Assembly: GCA_034440615.1 (NCBI GenBank)
Contig: JAOTOM010005143.1
Span: 242,001 to 306,000, forward strand
DNA from: Ashinkailepas kermadecensis
Taxonomy: Eukaryota; Arthropoda; Thecostraca; Neolepadidae
Reading direction: 5' to 3'
Length of the DNA: 64,000 nucleotides
Shown here: piece after piece, positions 52,332 to 62,578 of the stretch
Layout: the number at the start of each line of letters is the position of its first letter
Position numbering within the stretch: position 1 is the first letter of the stretch
The notes under the pieces: model-generated
The model's input: the letters and a program-made list of their open reading frames with translations, nothing else
Databases searched by the model: none
What the model was told of the DNA's origin: nothing
Position numbers and translations under genes: made by a program

Positions 52332-55300
52332 TGCGTCTTTTAATTGGGATTTCTTTGGACGCCTCGACCAGAATCGACTATTTAGCATTTGGAGCCCATA
52401 TCATAGCGTAGCACTATCTAATCAGATATATGCTTCAGTGGTACAATTGGGCAAGCTACGTACAATTACCAGCAATCCATCGTTATCTTACAATACGCAT
52501 CACTATATCTTTTTATGGTGTCGTTTCGTGCTTTTGGGCGCAGGTGGAGTACATGGTGATCAAATTGGACCGTGAGAAGCGGACGGCCCGCCTGTCGCTG
52601 CGGGCTTCGGAGCTGTTGGACAAACTACAGAGCGTGGAACGACTGAACCCTGAGTAAGGCCACTGTTGGACATTGAACTACCACCAGGTTCGCCGCGCGG
52701 GAATGAACCAGGCTAAGGTCGCACAATTTCGCCAGCTGGTGTACGTTCAGTGTTCACATGCTCCCACGGAGCACTAATTATGGGTTATTTGTTTACGCTG
52801 AACTACAAGTAATGCTATAGGCGATATAAATATGTTGTGCAGCTATCACTTTCGTCGATTATCTCGGCACCGGCAAATGCCGACATAACCGGCGAACCGG
52901 TACGTCTTCCCGAGTTGCTAAGCCGACACGTCCTGGGAATCAGTGCAATAGATGGGTGGGTGATGGAAGCATCTCTGGGAATTGTCATCGGCGAACAAAA
53001 ATGGACTGTTGGGGAAAATAATATCAAAATGTTCATATTGCATTACACCCTTCATGAACAGAGAGCGTTTGTCAGTACACCTGAAAAACATGCATGGTGT
53101 CGTTCTTCATGTTAAGGTGCTAGTTGTAGCGTAGCCGGAGGGACTTTGCCTCTGCAGCAATGTTAGAGCAATGGGAACCTGGGCTTGACTGTGGGGGCAG
53201 ACGACAGTTACTTCTGCAGTTAACAGAATGTGATACAAAGCCCTCTCGGCCAGTGTCTCCACCAGTCAGACTCCCGCAACCTAGGTGCCTTCTCACTATT
53301 ACGAACAGCTCTGCACCCACATCTCGTAATGCAATTTCAGGTAATGTGATTGGGGTAGGTGGGGGAGGTCACGGTAGCTCAGTTGGCGGGGCGTTGGACC
53401 TTCGATTGTGAAATTAGTGGTTCAAATCCGCCTTGTTTGGTTATTGCACGCCGATTTCACGCCGATTGGCCGCGGGCGATGAGTAGCGACAGGTGAGACT
53501 CGAACCCACAACCCTTCGATTATGAGACGGACAACTTACCCCTAGACTGCTCGTCCGGTTCAAATCCCCCAGCCGTCGGGATTACCGAGTCTACCCACGC
53601 CCACTCGGCGTGAGAGATTGGCGACGCTATATAGCCTAGCAGTGGAATGCGTCATAAAAGAACCCAAGGATCATTCGTTCCGACAATGTGACGTGATTTA
53701 AGATACGCATTATGTGATGTTACATTATAAAAGCTATGAGCAGTGAAGCCACTGTTGTTCCAAAACACAACGAAATATACCGTTCTGTCTTCCGTGTTTC
53801 CAGATTTAGTTCGCAGAAGCTAAACGACGCTCATAGGACGTCGTTATCGTGGAAACTTTCAACAGGTTTCTATGCTTTTTTTCGACATCCCACACCTAAC
53901 GTGAGCACATTGTTTAACCCGCGCACGTCCGGGGGGGAAGATATCTGCCCCCCCCTGCGGTTTTTCCTACTTTGCGCCATACTAATCGGGTTAGCAAGGC
54001 CAAACCTCGCATGACTGCTCATTGGTCTTTTCCGCATATCCTCAGAAATTTTTGACCCTGGGTCATCTCAAGTCAGGTCACCAGGTCATGCGAAGTGACC
54101 CAATATCCCTCGGAGTTCTAAGTGACATCACTCCCACAATAATTGGGCGATTGATTTCAAACTTACATCACGTCATCATCTTATGAAGGACTATAATATG
54201 TATCTCGCGGTTTTTTGTAGCATTGACCTGAGGTCAGGTCGCGGCCATGGCTTCCCCATTATAGGCCTATGGTAAAATATACAAATGTTTCCTGGTTACA
54301 TATTTGCTCTCGGAATGACCTCCAACGGTTATGGCGTGTAGTTCAAAGCTATTCTCAATGTCACCGCTGACATTTTTGCTCAGTGACCTCACCAAGGTCA
54401 GCTGAGGTCACCTGGAATCACTAGCACATTTCTGCGCATTATATCGCACTGCATTGAGCTAGAAGGCTGAAATTATCATCATTGTGCTTGTATCGCCAAG
54501 ACGTGTCGATTGATATATTGCATGACCTCCCTAGTCTACCCAATGACCTTGACCTGAGGTCATAGTTTCGGTGACCCATCTGTTGACCTGACCTTAAATT
54601 ACACAGCGTATGTCGATAGCACATTTCAAGGGTTGTCGAATAGCATTTGCAGTTTGTTTCTATCTGTTACAGGTCCTGAGATATGTGCCAATATCTGAGG
54701 GTCCCACCCGATCTGGTCGAATTTGACATATGATGACCCAGTGACCTAAATATTGACCTGAGCGAGAAAATGATCGAAATACTTTCGATAGAGCTTGTCA
54801 CCAGCTATCCAACACCGTTTTCCGTTTGTCGCTAACTAGCATAGTTCTGGAGATCTTAGGGAGGGGCAGACATCTGCCCCCCCCCGGACATGCGAAGTTA
54901 GCGCGGACCGCCGGACGTGCGAGTGTTAACACGCGCCCTGGATGGCCTCTGAAAATTACGCGCACTGAAGAGGGTGGGGGGGGGGGGGGATTCCGTCCCC
55001 CCTAAGATCTCAGCTCCTATTATAGCTAGTGTAACGAAATTTTCCGGGTAGATGGGTATGGTGGTGAACTCTATTGTGTGCAAATTTCATGACCTTAGCT
55101 CAAATGAAGTCACAAATTTCATATTTGGCTTGTTTTGCGTGGCTTGGCTTGACATGGTTACGGATCGCTGCGATTGTGTTTAAATGCTCCAAAATGGCCA
55201 TCAATGATGTTTTGGACATACCTAAAGATGCAATACAGATGATAGACCCGGCAATTGACCTCAGGTCACTTATATATCAGCACTTTATCGGGTCAGTTAC

Positions 55301-56117
55301 CGGTTCCAGTCGCCGGAACCGGGCCGCACGCCGGACCGGCGGGCGGCCCGGCGCAATCGGCTTCACGAAGAAAGGGCAGCACATGAATGATGTATGGAAA
55401 CGCATAGGTTCACAATGACAACAAAAAAACAAGTTTTCAGTGGGGAGTAACATGCAAAATGGCATGAATCGTATGACTGTCATTTGCGTTTATGACAACC
55501 TTCCAGTTGAACAAGTTCGGTCCCATTGACCTGTCATGAACTTGACCTGAGTTAACCGCGGTGACCTGGCATGATCTTGAAGCAATATAGCATAACAATA
55601 TACATCAAACAAGTCGCTAGTATTGCCATGAAAACTTCCATTTTGCCGATATACGGGAAGCGCATCAGCGCCGATTTTTGTGGTCTGACGCTACGAAATG
55701 TTTTGAATTTGACGGCCTCTAACTCGAAAAAATTTCGCCCGATTTCCGTGTTTCTTGTTTTAAGCGACGCACGGAACATTTCTAAGCAGGTACACAAAAA
55801 TGGCGTATATCGGGCGGTAAAATCATGAGTTATTTACGAAAAGTCGGAGGGATGGGCAGATTTCGCCCCCCCTCTCCAGTGCGCGTGTTAAAGACTGACG
55901 TATGAGATAACCTGAGGTCGTCTGTTGGCAGGACGGCGCCCTCACTGTGGCGGCCCGAGTACGGTGCCTATATGGTGGAGGGCACTCCTGGCAAACCGTA
56001 TGGCAGCCTCATCTCATTCTTCAACACTGTGGAGTCCAACATGCGTGCCCGTCGGAAGGAGGTGGAAGGCCTGTTGGAACCTGGCGAGGTTATCCTCAGC
56101 ATTACCAGCTTCCCCAG
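52103..56117 (+). CDS. GCLC: Glutamate-cysteine ligase catalytic subunit (GCLC), first three exons
   Basis: GCLC joins glutamate and cysteine with ATP, the rate-limiting step of glutathione synthesis in the cytosol. Exons 52103-52252, 52544-52653 and 55932-56117 join in frame with GT-AG introns of 291 bp and 3.3 kb. The product starts MGLLSEGSPLPWPETKRLA, matching the conserved MGLLS-x-G-x-PLxW-x-ETK start of animal GCLC, so the ATG at 52103 is chosen. Conserved LKWGDEVEYM (acidic residues of the active site) spans exons 1-2. SLWRPEYGAYMVEGTPGKPYG and ILSITSFPR are in exon 3. About 148 codons of a roughly 630-residue enzyme are seen. The next exon, expected to resume at LGCPGF, was not found before the window end, so intron 3 exceeds about 7.8 kb. 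Confidence 0.96.
52301..52330. repeat. (TA)n microsatellite in GCLC intron 1
   Basis: About 30 bp of alternating TA, ending ATACATATATG. Confidence 0.9.
52544..52653 (+). CDS. GCLC: GCLC exon 2
   Basis: Acceptor GGCGCAG, then VEYMVIKLDREKRTARLSLR to VERLNP plus GA; donor GTAAGG. The TGA that seems to end the frame is created by the intron; the codon is completed by exon 3. Confidence 0.95.
53365..53650 (+). mobile_element. tRNA-derived SINE, interrupted by another SINE
   Basis: Head GGTCACGGTAGCTCAGTTGG with a tRNA-like A-box. B-box-like GGTTCAAATCC is present twice (53419, 53557) because of a nested insertion. The tail CGGCGTGAGAGATTGGCGAC, then GCGTCATAAAAG, has the family hairpin. Confidence 0.8.
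53430..53556 (-). mobile_element. Antisense SINE (3494 type) nested in a SINE
   Basis: On the minus strand it reads GGACGAGCAGTCTAGGGGTA, then GGTTCGAGTCTCACCTGTCG, CGCCCGCGGCCAATCGGCGT and a CAATAACC tail. It is bounded by the direct repeat GGTTCAAATCC (53419-53429, 53557-53567), so it inserted inside the B-box of the host SINE. Confidence 0.85.
53914..54929. mobile_element. TTAA-flanked TIR element, family B
   Basis: Ends TTAACCCGCGCACGTCCGG and CCGGACGTGCGAGTGTTAA, with C/G-run plus ATCTGCCCC motifs inside each end. It is non-coding and contains a dozen or so AGGTCA or TGACCT hexamers. Its right TTAA (54926-54929) is also the left TTAA of the family A element. Confidence 0.82.
54926..55891 (-). 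mobile_element. TTAA-flanked TIR element, family A copy 3
   Basis: An inverted copy of 9468-10405 and 15479-16374. It starts TTAACACGCGCCCTGGATGG and ends CTCCAGTGCGCGTGTTAA. It lies in GCLC intron 2, only 40 bp before exon 3. Confidence 0.85.
55932..56117 (+). CDS. GCLC: GCLC exon 3
   Basis: Acceptor TTGGCAG. One base completes the Glu codon, then TAPSLWRPEYGAYMVEGTPG to ILSITSFP plus AG; donor GTGATC. GC-rich like the CCT3 exons. The product string matches GCLC almost residue by residue around PEYG-x-YM-x-EGTPG. Confidence 0.96.
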
Positions 56118-56139
56118 GTGATCAGTGTCGTGCTACCAC

Positions 56140-56445
56140 CGGTCGTGGCCAATTTACTGGGTCTCTACCGGTTTATCGTGTCTTTAGATAACGTGTAATT
56201 CACCAGGGCTCTATCGGTTCAAAATATTGTAATCTGATGCGTGACACCAGGCTTCTATTGGTGTACGATATTCTGATCTAACGACTGATTCACCACGTCT
56301 CTGTTGGTCTATAATCTTCTGATCTCAGGAGTGCTTCACCAGGTTTATATTCATGTGTAATGTTCTGATCTTACGTGTGATTCGCTAGGTTTCTATTAGT
56401 CTATGATGTCTGATCCAACGTGTGATCCACCAGGCCTCTGTTGAA
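56140..56445. repeat. Degenerate ~56-bp tandem repeat after the GCLC exon 3 donor
   Basis: Units of the type CACCAGGTYTCTATTGGTCT, then ATNTTCTGATCTAACGTGTGA, six or so copies, strongly drifted. I could not show that they derive from the exon junction. Confidence 0.75.
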
Positions 56446-56819
56446 CCGTTGTCAGGGGCGGCGGAACGTATCGCGGCAACGGGGTGGGAACTGGGGACGC
56501 CATGCTCGGACATCTTTTTTCCGCAGCTTAGTCGTTGGCGTTGGCGACAATTTGTTGTCACTCACGTGACTAATTTTTTCGTTGCATGTACATCTGGGAA
56601 TTGTGCTGTCTGGTGGAAAAACGACGCCACGGATTTTGACTCTGGGGCGATGTCAAGGGCTCAGGTTGGTTGATTTTGGCGTGCAAGGTCATAGGGGTAC
56701 TATGAAATGTATACATGGTCAGTGGCCTGGCACGATAACTTCAATTTTACATATTATAGGGTCGGCAAAAGATGCGTCATAGCCTGTGTCAGGCTCCGCC
56801 TGTGTTTACATTATTTGAT

Positions 56820-57190
56820 GGAACATGGACTTAAACAATAATGACAAGTTTCATGTCGGGACATTTTCATTTCATGAAAACGATTTTCATTCATTTATAT
56901 CTAAAAAAATCCCGAAGTTACTTAAATAATTCAAAGACGCACCTCAGAATGACACGCTTCATGATTGGTCAAAATATTTGTGACGTCACATCTGTAGAGC
57001 TCAGCGATGCTTGACTGCCGCCAATTATATCTTCCATCTGGGAAGCTGCTAGTTCGAAATAATCGCGACAGTTTTAGCATCACATCCGATCGTCAGGGGC
57101 AATTGGGTCGTATAATACGACGCTATTATTCTTGTTTGTGCCGATGTATACAAATGCAACTGTAAGTAAGTCAGAAGCAATGTTCATCGA
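56820..57190 (+). repeat. Dispersed repeat family D, copy 2
   Basis: Colinear with 26755-27290 (GACAAGTTTCATGTCGGGAC; GATGCTTGACTGCCGCC). It ends near a (GATA)n tract at 57236. Confidence 0.75.
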
Positions 57191-57527
57191 CCTCTGAACA
57201 TCTGACCTCTAACAGAAGCAATGTTCATCGGTCGATAGATAGATAGATAGTTAGTATGATATGATATGGTATTATGATATGGTGTCATGAACGGGGTATG
57301 CGTATGCATTTTACGGAGAACAGTAGTTTCCGGATTGTTTTTTTCTTCTCTTCATCCTGGTGCTGCGATGCTCGGGTGTATATGCCTACCAGGTAATAGC
57401 AGAGAGATGCGATAGGCATGGAAGGAGGCCAACATTTCACTGACCTTTACTTTAGTGCTTTCGTTTACATAATTTATTTTAGTGCTTTCGATAAGATAAG
57501 ACACAACATATGCCGTTATGTGTTGAC

Positions 57528-57971
57528 CACTAGCGGATCCAGGGAGGGACCACTCCGGCCATGACCCCCCGAAGCGCTTAAAGGGGGGGGGGTGGCTTTG
57601 CCCCCCCGAAACCAACGGAAGTAAACTAAATTAAACTGCAGTAACCTTTGCCGAGGTAAAAAAAATAGCGTCGGAATGAAAGAATCTCCAATTTTAAAGG
57701 TTTTTTTTTTTATAATTGTTTGCAAGCCAATATAGTAGCATAGTATGTTTTGACACACATCGAGGGTTCCATGCTGTTCAAGTTCTGCTTACAGCAAGAG
57801 TTGACAAAATCGGATCCACCAGTGTGTACACTTGCACGAACGTTGCCGATGCTGATGGTGATGTTGCCGATGCCGATGCCGATGATGTTGCCGAACGTTG
57901 CCGATGATGAGGCTGATGCCGAAAACCGAAGGTTGGCCCCCCCCCAAACCTGTGGGCTAGATCCGCCAGTG
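57528..57971. mobile_element. hAT-like MITE, 444 bp
   Basis: Perfect 8-bp target duplication GTGTTGAC (57520-57527, 57972-57979). Terminal inverted repeats CACTAGCGGATCCAG / CTAGATCCGCCAGTG. 8-bp duplications and CASTGGCGGATC-type ends are typical of hAT elements. The interior has G8/C7 runs and a GATGCCGATGCC repeat; no transposase. Confidence 0.9.
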
Positions 57972-57979
57972 GTGTTGAC

Positions 57980-59204
57980 AGGGTAAGCAAATGTGCATAA
58001 TGTTTGCCTTGTGCGTAGTACCATTTAAGGCGTCTCCGGAATTATAAAGGATTTGTTTATCAAGACCTGGCATGGCACAGCTGAAAAGTATGGCAGGGAG
58101 AATTCGCCCGATAGATGCAATCGCTTAATTTTTTTGTGCGGTTTGACGAATGGTTGCACCCGAATATACACCAAGAGCTAAGTAGCTTTTGACTGCATTT
58201 TCTAATCATAATTTTATAATCGGTCATCGTATAATATTGATGAAATTAAATGTTCGCCGGAAAAGCGCTAAATGATATATATATATATATATATATATAA
58301 AAGCCGATCTACCCTAAACTCTACTCCAATGACACCAATCTCTTAACTTTGACACGGGTAACCGATTGTGCGTTAGTAGACGCATACCATCAGGTGTTAC
58401 GCCGCAAGTTCAGTAGCGACACCAACATTGGAGGGCAGCGAGTCCTGAGCGAGCCCTCAGCCGGCGCGCTGTTTTTTCCCCGTGTAGCGATATATAGAAC
58501 CTAAGTGCAATTTTTCCGAACATTGCTTGATATTTCGAGGAACCTCTTGGTTTTTATTTGTCCAGTCTGATCCACTCCGGGCTCCGTGGCAATTTGTGAG
58601 GTTACGGTGCAATTTTTGCTGGATCCGGTGCGATTTTTCTGGAACTTGGCCGATTTGTTTTGGGGTGCAGCACGGTTTGTTCGGGACCCTATTGCGGTCG
58701 TTGGGGTCGGGCTCTTATTAGTTTGGAAACCCAACGTGTTTTTCGGGGACACAGGACGATTTTTTTCGAGGAATTTGCCACATTTTGTTTGGGCAAAGGC
58801 TAGATACCAGCTAGAACATGAATGGTCCACTCAACCTAATCACCAGATGCCGTCCCAGTCACGGGCGGAAAATGCGGTATGACAGGTATGGACATGGTCA
58901 TACCAACTTCAAAGTTCGTGGCATTGCCACACCAATTTTCTGTGACAAAATGTATTTTTAAAATGCAATTGGAACAATATTACCAGCTAAAAGGTAAAAT
59001 TCGAACTGGGCAGAATAGGGACGTCACCAAGAGTTTTGCATGGAGGGTGTCCGGCTCATCCCCACGATTTGTAAACTCCCAGGATGTCGAACAGACTATT
59101 TCGAAAAGGTTCGCTAATCGCGTATAAAAATAGGGCAATGTTCCTTCATCGTATGGCGCACGTACCTAACCAAATGTACGTAAACGCAAAGGTACGTATG
59201 CGTA
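57980..59204. other. GCLC intron 3 part, no gene recognised
   Basis: Contains a (TA)n tract at 58276-58300 and a quasi-repeat (58560-58760) of GGTGCGATTTTTCTGG-like segments. Open frames there are repeat-driven. Confidence 0.4.
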
Positions 59205-59495
59205 AACGTGCGCACATCGGCTGATACGTACATTTACGTTTACGCACATTTGCGTTTACATACTTTTACGTTCACGTACATTTGTGCTTACGTACACCTG
59301 CGCATACGTACATTTGCGCTTACGTACACCTCCGCATACGTACATTTGCGCATACGTACATTTGCGCATACGTACTTTTGCTTGTACGTACTTTTGCCTC
59401 TACGTACATTTGCGCTTACGTACTTTTGCACTTATGTACATTTGCACATACGCTCATTTGCGCTTACGTACATTTGCTTACGTACATTTGTCCGG
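59205..59495. repeat. 16-bp minisatellite (TACGTACATTTGCGCA)
   Basis: About 18 units of TACGTACATTTGCGCA with CTTA/CATA alternation. All plus frames remain open because the period is not a multiple of 3 and the unit lacks stops, giving YICAYVHLRIRTFAHT-type frames that I do not consider genes. Confidence 0.92.
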
Positions 59496-59955
59496 TTACC
59501 TCGCGCTCGGGCAGGACCGGACCGGGCCGCTAAAATCGAAGCCTTCGCTCGTCATCAAAGGACACAGAATATGCACAGGCTTGCGCCTGTTGGTTAGTGG
59601 AATTGTTATATAACCCGCTGTGCGCACAACCCCTTGGTAGAATGTTTCGCTCAAAGGGAAAGTTAGGCTGCTTCGTAGGTGCATTTCACTACTGTGCCTC
59701 ATGGTCGGCTATACAAAGTTTGATATGAAGGCATAGGAATAGCGTACATCTATCTTTCCCAATAAATCCATGATCGAAGTCACCGTGCCCCGACCAAAAT
59801 TTGCCCGTGGCTCCTGCTGGGCAGATTTTCCCCCATGGCAGACCAGGCTGCTGAGGCCTCATTTGTTGACGTGCCGAAGCAGATGGAACGTCCGCCCAGC
59901 TAAAATCCAGCATGGCCCCGCAGGCTGGGTGAACATGCGCATCCCCGCTATTGCA

Positions 59956-59989
59956 ATCGGTGAACATGCGCATGCGCATGTTCACCGAT
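59956..59989. repeat. 34-bp perfect palindrome
   Basis: The left half ATCGGTGAACATGCGCA is followed directly by its exact reverse complement. Arms of the motif (GGTGAACATGCGCATC) also occur at about 59928 and 60008 next to GCAGGCTGG. Confidence 0.9.
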
Positions 59990-61379
59990 GGCTGGGTGCG
60001 CAGGCTGGGTGAACATGCGCATCGGTGCCCGGCGCCTATCCAGCCCGCGCTGATCCCGAAATCTGCTCGGGCGGTGCCCAGCTGGAGTACGATAAAAAAA
60101 AATACCGGCCGGGACAGTGCCGGAGCCCGTTAAATGTATGTTGTACGGATCATCTGGGGCCAGACTGTGGTTGTGATACAATAGGCGGTTTCACGCGTGC
60201 ACTAGCGGGAAGTAATCGTCATGACATCCCAATGGCGGGGTCCGGGCATGATAATTACGTTGATCTGAAAGCTGTACATTGGACAAGTCTGTACATTGGA
60301 CCAATTTATAATATCAATAAACAAACAGAGTAGGTTCAGTTACCTAATACGACAAGTTTTGGGCTAGTAACAGCTTGTTTATGCACAAACCCTGAAAATG
60401 TACACCTACATCCGCGCCTGGGACGTCATCTAGTCGGAAATATGGAAGTCAGACCAAGCGAGCCTGACTTCGGAAGTAAACTCGATGACAACAGCTGTTT
60501 GTCGAATTCAGCGGTCTTCAAATGTAAAATTTTCCGAGCACTGGACCACTCTGATCAATCTCGCCAACCAGCTTCAACTGCGGAAAGTGATTGGCCCTTT
60601 ATGATAGTTATGACGAATCATAATTCACGTTTCAAAAAATGACGTCATCATATGTGCTCTGATTGCATCATTTACGGCTGAAATATGTCAGGCGAGCCAA
60701 TAAACAAGTTTGTCTCAGATGCGCATATTTCGGACGTGTTGCGGTCTTTTGGGTGCTGTAAACAATTCATGCTTCGTTCTTTCTTGCGAGTGTGATATTC
60801 AAAGACAAGGATGAATTGCACCCCCCCCCCCCGTAGGGGTTATTCAGGTAGAAGTACAGCGACATTCAAAAACGGAGCCTCGTATGGTGCGGTACAGCGG
60901 ATGCCATTACAACTGTAAACAACCCGCCTGTAAAGTGGAGAGAATTGAATATTTTCGGGAGCGTCAAGATGGAATCGTAGCATCTGGAAATTATTTATTT
61001 CAATATTTATTCATAATACAGGTACTTCACAGCGATAAAATAAAACGTAAAAGGAAAAATATTCATCCGTAGGATACATACTACAACTTTTTCCCCGATA
61101 TTGCGTATTTGCTGGTAATCCAACGGCAAATTTATGTTCTATCTGACAACTCCTTCCTCCCGGCTATGGTGCCAAATGCGGCCAGATTGGCTAGTTGTTT
61201 CTGTGAATTGAGAGTTTTGTTTTCTCAAACAGTGCCACAATTTGAATATGTTGGTTGAGTTTAATATTTCATTTATTACTTCATAGTTAAAACTTCTGGA
61301 ACATTTCATATTTACAGATAAAGTACATATATTTCAATGATATGCCCTTTATACTAGACGAAGTCATCGACATTGCATC

Positions 61380-61691
61380 ATGGATGATGTACGCCTGGAT
61401 TGGAAATTCCGCGTCGGCGCCTTTGATCTGCGCGGATCAGCACTCATCCACAGCCATCTTTTTGACCGTTCTCGGCCACCAATCTGTTCCTCGTGCAACG
61501 TGCGTCTGACCGTGAAACATTTACTTGTGGAATGTACTCGCTATGATCTCAAACGGCGCCACATTTTGTCTTATCTTCGTGCTGCCACACTGACGAAGGA
61601 CCTGCCCAATCTTCTAGGTAATATCCATCCAGAACTAATCGATCTTGTCTTGGACTTTATAACAAACTCCGGTCTCGCCCACAAAATATGA
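61380..61691 (+). pseudogene. LINE ORF2 C-terminal fragment
   Basis: CSSCNVRLTVKHLLVEC followed by L-x-x-ATLTKDLPNLLGNIHP and a hydrophobic end matches the ORF2 C-terminus layout. The 42.9-43.1 kb LINE reads CGTCNTTLSISHILLEC ... LPSLIGDKHP, so this is a relative, not a copy. Upstream RT and RNase H are absent; consistent with 5' truncation. Confidence 0.7.
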
Positions 61692-62578
61692 AGTTGGAAT
61701 TCCCAAAACCTACTATTCCTTCCGAGCTTCTTATGACTTAAGGTTGTTCATCACAACACAGCACAAGCAGTTAGTGCACTCGTTGCACTTATTAGGTAGG
61801 AGGGATCGCCACGCAATCTGGCAAAAACGCGCGGCCATCCCTAAAGTAGGGTTGCGCCTGGTTTTTTCACCTTCGGGTTTTTCCAGGTTTTTAAGTGGAC
61901 GCCAAACACACCACACGCAACATACAAGGTTGAGTCGAGGTGGAGGATGGAGGTCGAGAGGACTAGTGTCCTCTCGCGACTGTCCATTCCACTTAGACTT
62001 CCGCATCGCCCTTCGGTCGCGGCAGTTTTCACAACATGCTGTCCAAATTGCTCTCCAAATGTTTGTCCAGTTGGGCACACACTACATAGTATGTCTTGTA
62101 ATACAAAATCCCAAAATGTGACTGTTTCTGGCAATACTTGTGTCCTCAGCGGCTGCGGGGAGCACAGATGTTATTTTCGTCTATGCGTTGAACCAAGCAA
62201 CCTACCTTCCCTCTCGGTTGTGCACTAGGCATCGTTTCTTCTTGTGTTACGGTTGGCTACAACCTACCTTCTTAACGTACAGAATTTAATCTGGTATCTG
62301 GGTCCGCCGTGCTCTCTGGACCACGGGGCGCTCCTCTGCCCGGCGCGGACTGTTCTCCTTCTCGGCTTGCTCGACCCAGTCGATCGGGATCGAGTGGGAT
62401 TTTAGTTGGCGCCGGGGGGGCAGTGGAGCTTCGGGGTGCGGGGATCGTGGCGGATCCAGTCGGTAAAGTAATACCTTCCCCTTAGGCCGAGTGATGTAGG
62501 TCAAAGGCCAATCAAAAAAGAAAAGAAAAAAGGCACCAACCTGCCACCTAGCGGAGGGTAAGTAAAAACACGGAAACG
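61692..62578. other. GCLC intron 3 part, no gene recognised
   Basis: Minus-strand open frames at 61731-62134 contain a Cys cluster (KCNECTNCLCC) but no recognisable full domain. Confidence 0.35.

Noticed and set aside
58501..58830. 109-codon minus-strand frame with Asn/Lys/Thr-rich sequence
   Set aside because: Derived from a degenerate ~27-bp quasi-repeat; no domain.
61731..62134. Minus-strand frames with a Cys cluster (KCNECTNCLCC) recalling the Cys-rich C-terminus of piggyBac transposases
   Set aside because: The match is only a few Cys residues across two frames; not enough to call, though TTAA elements are present in the window.
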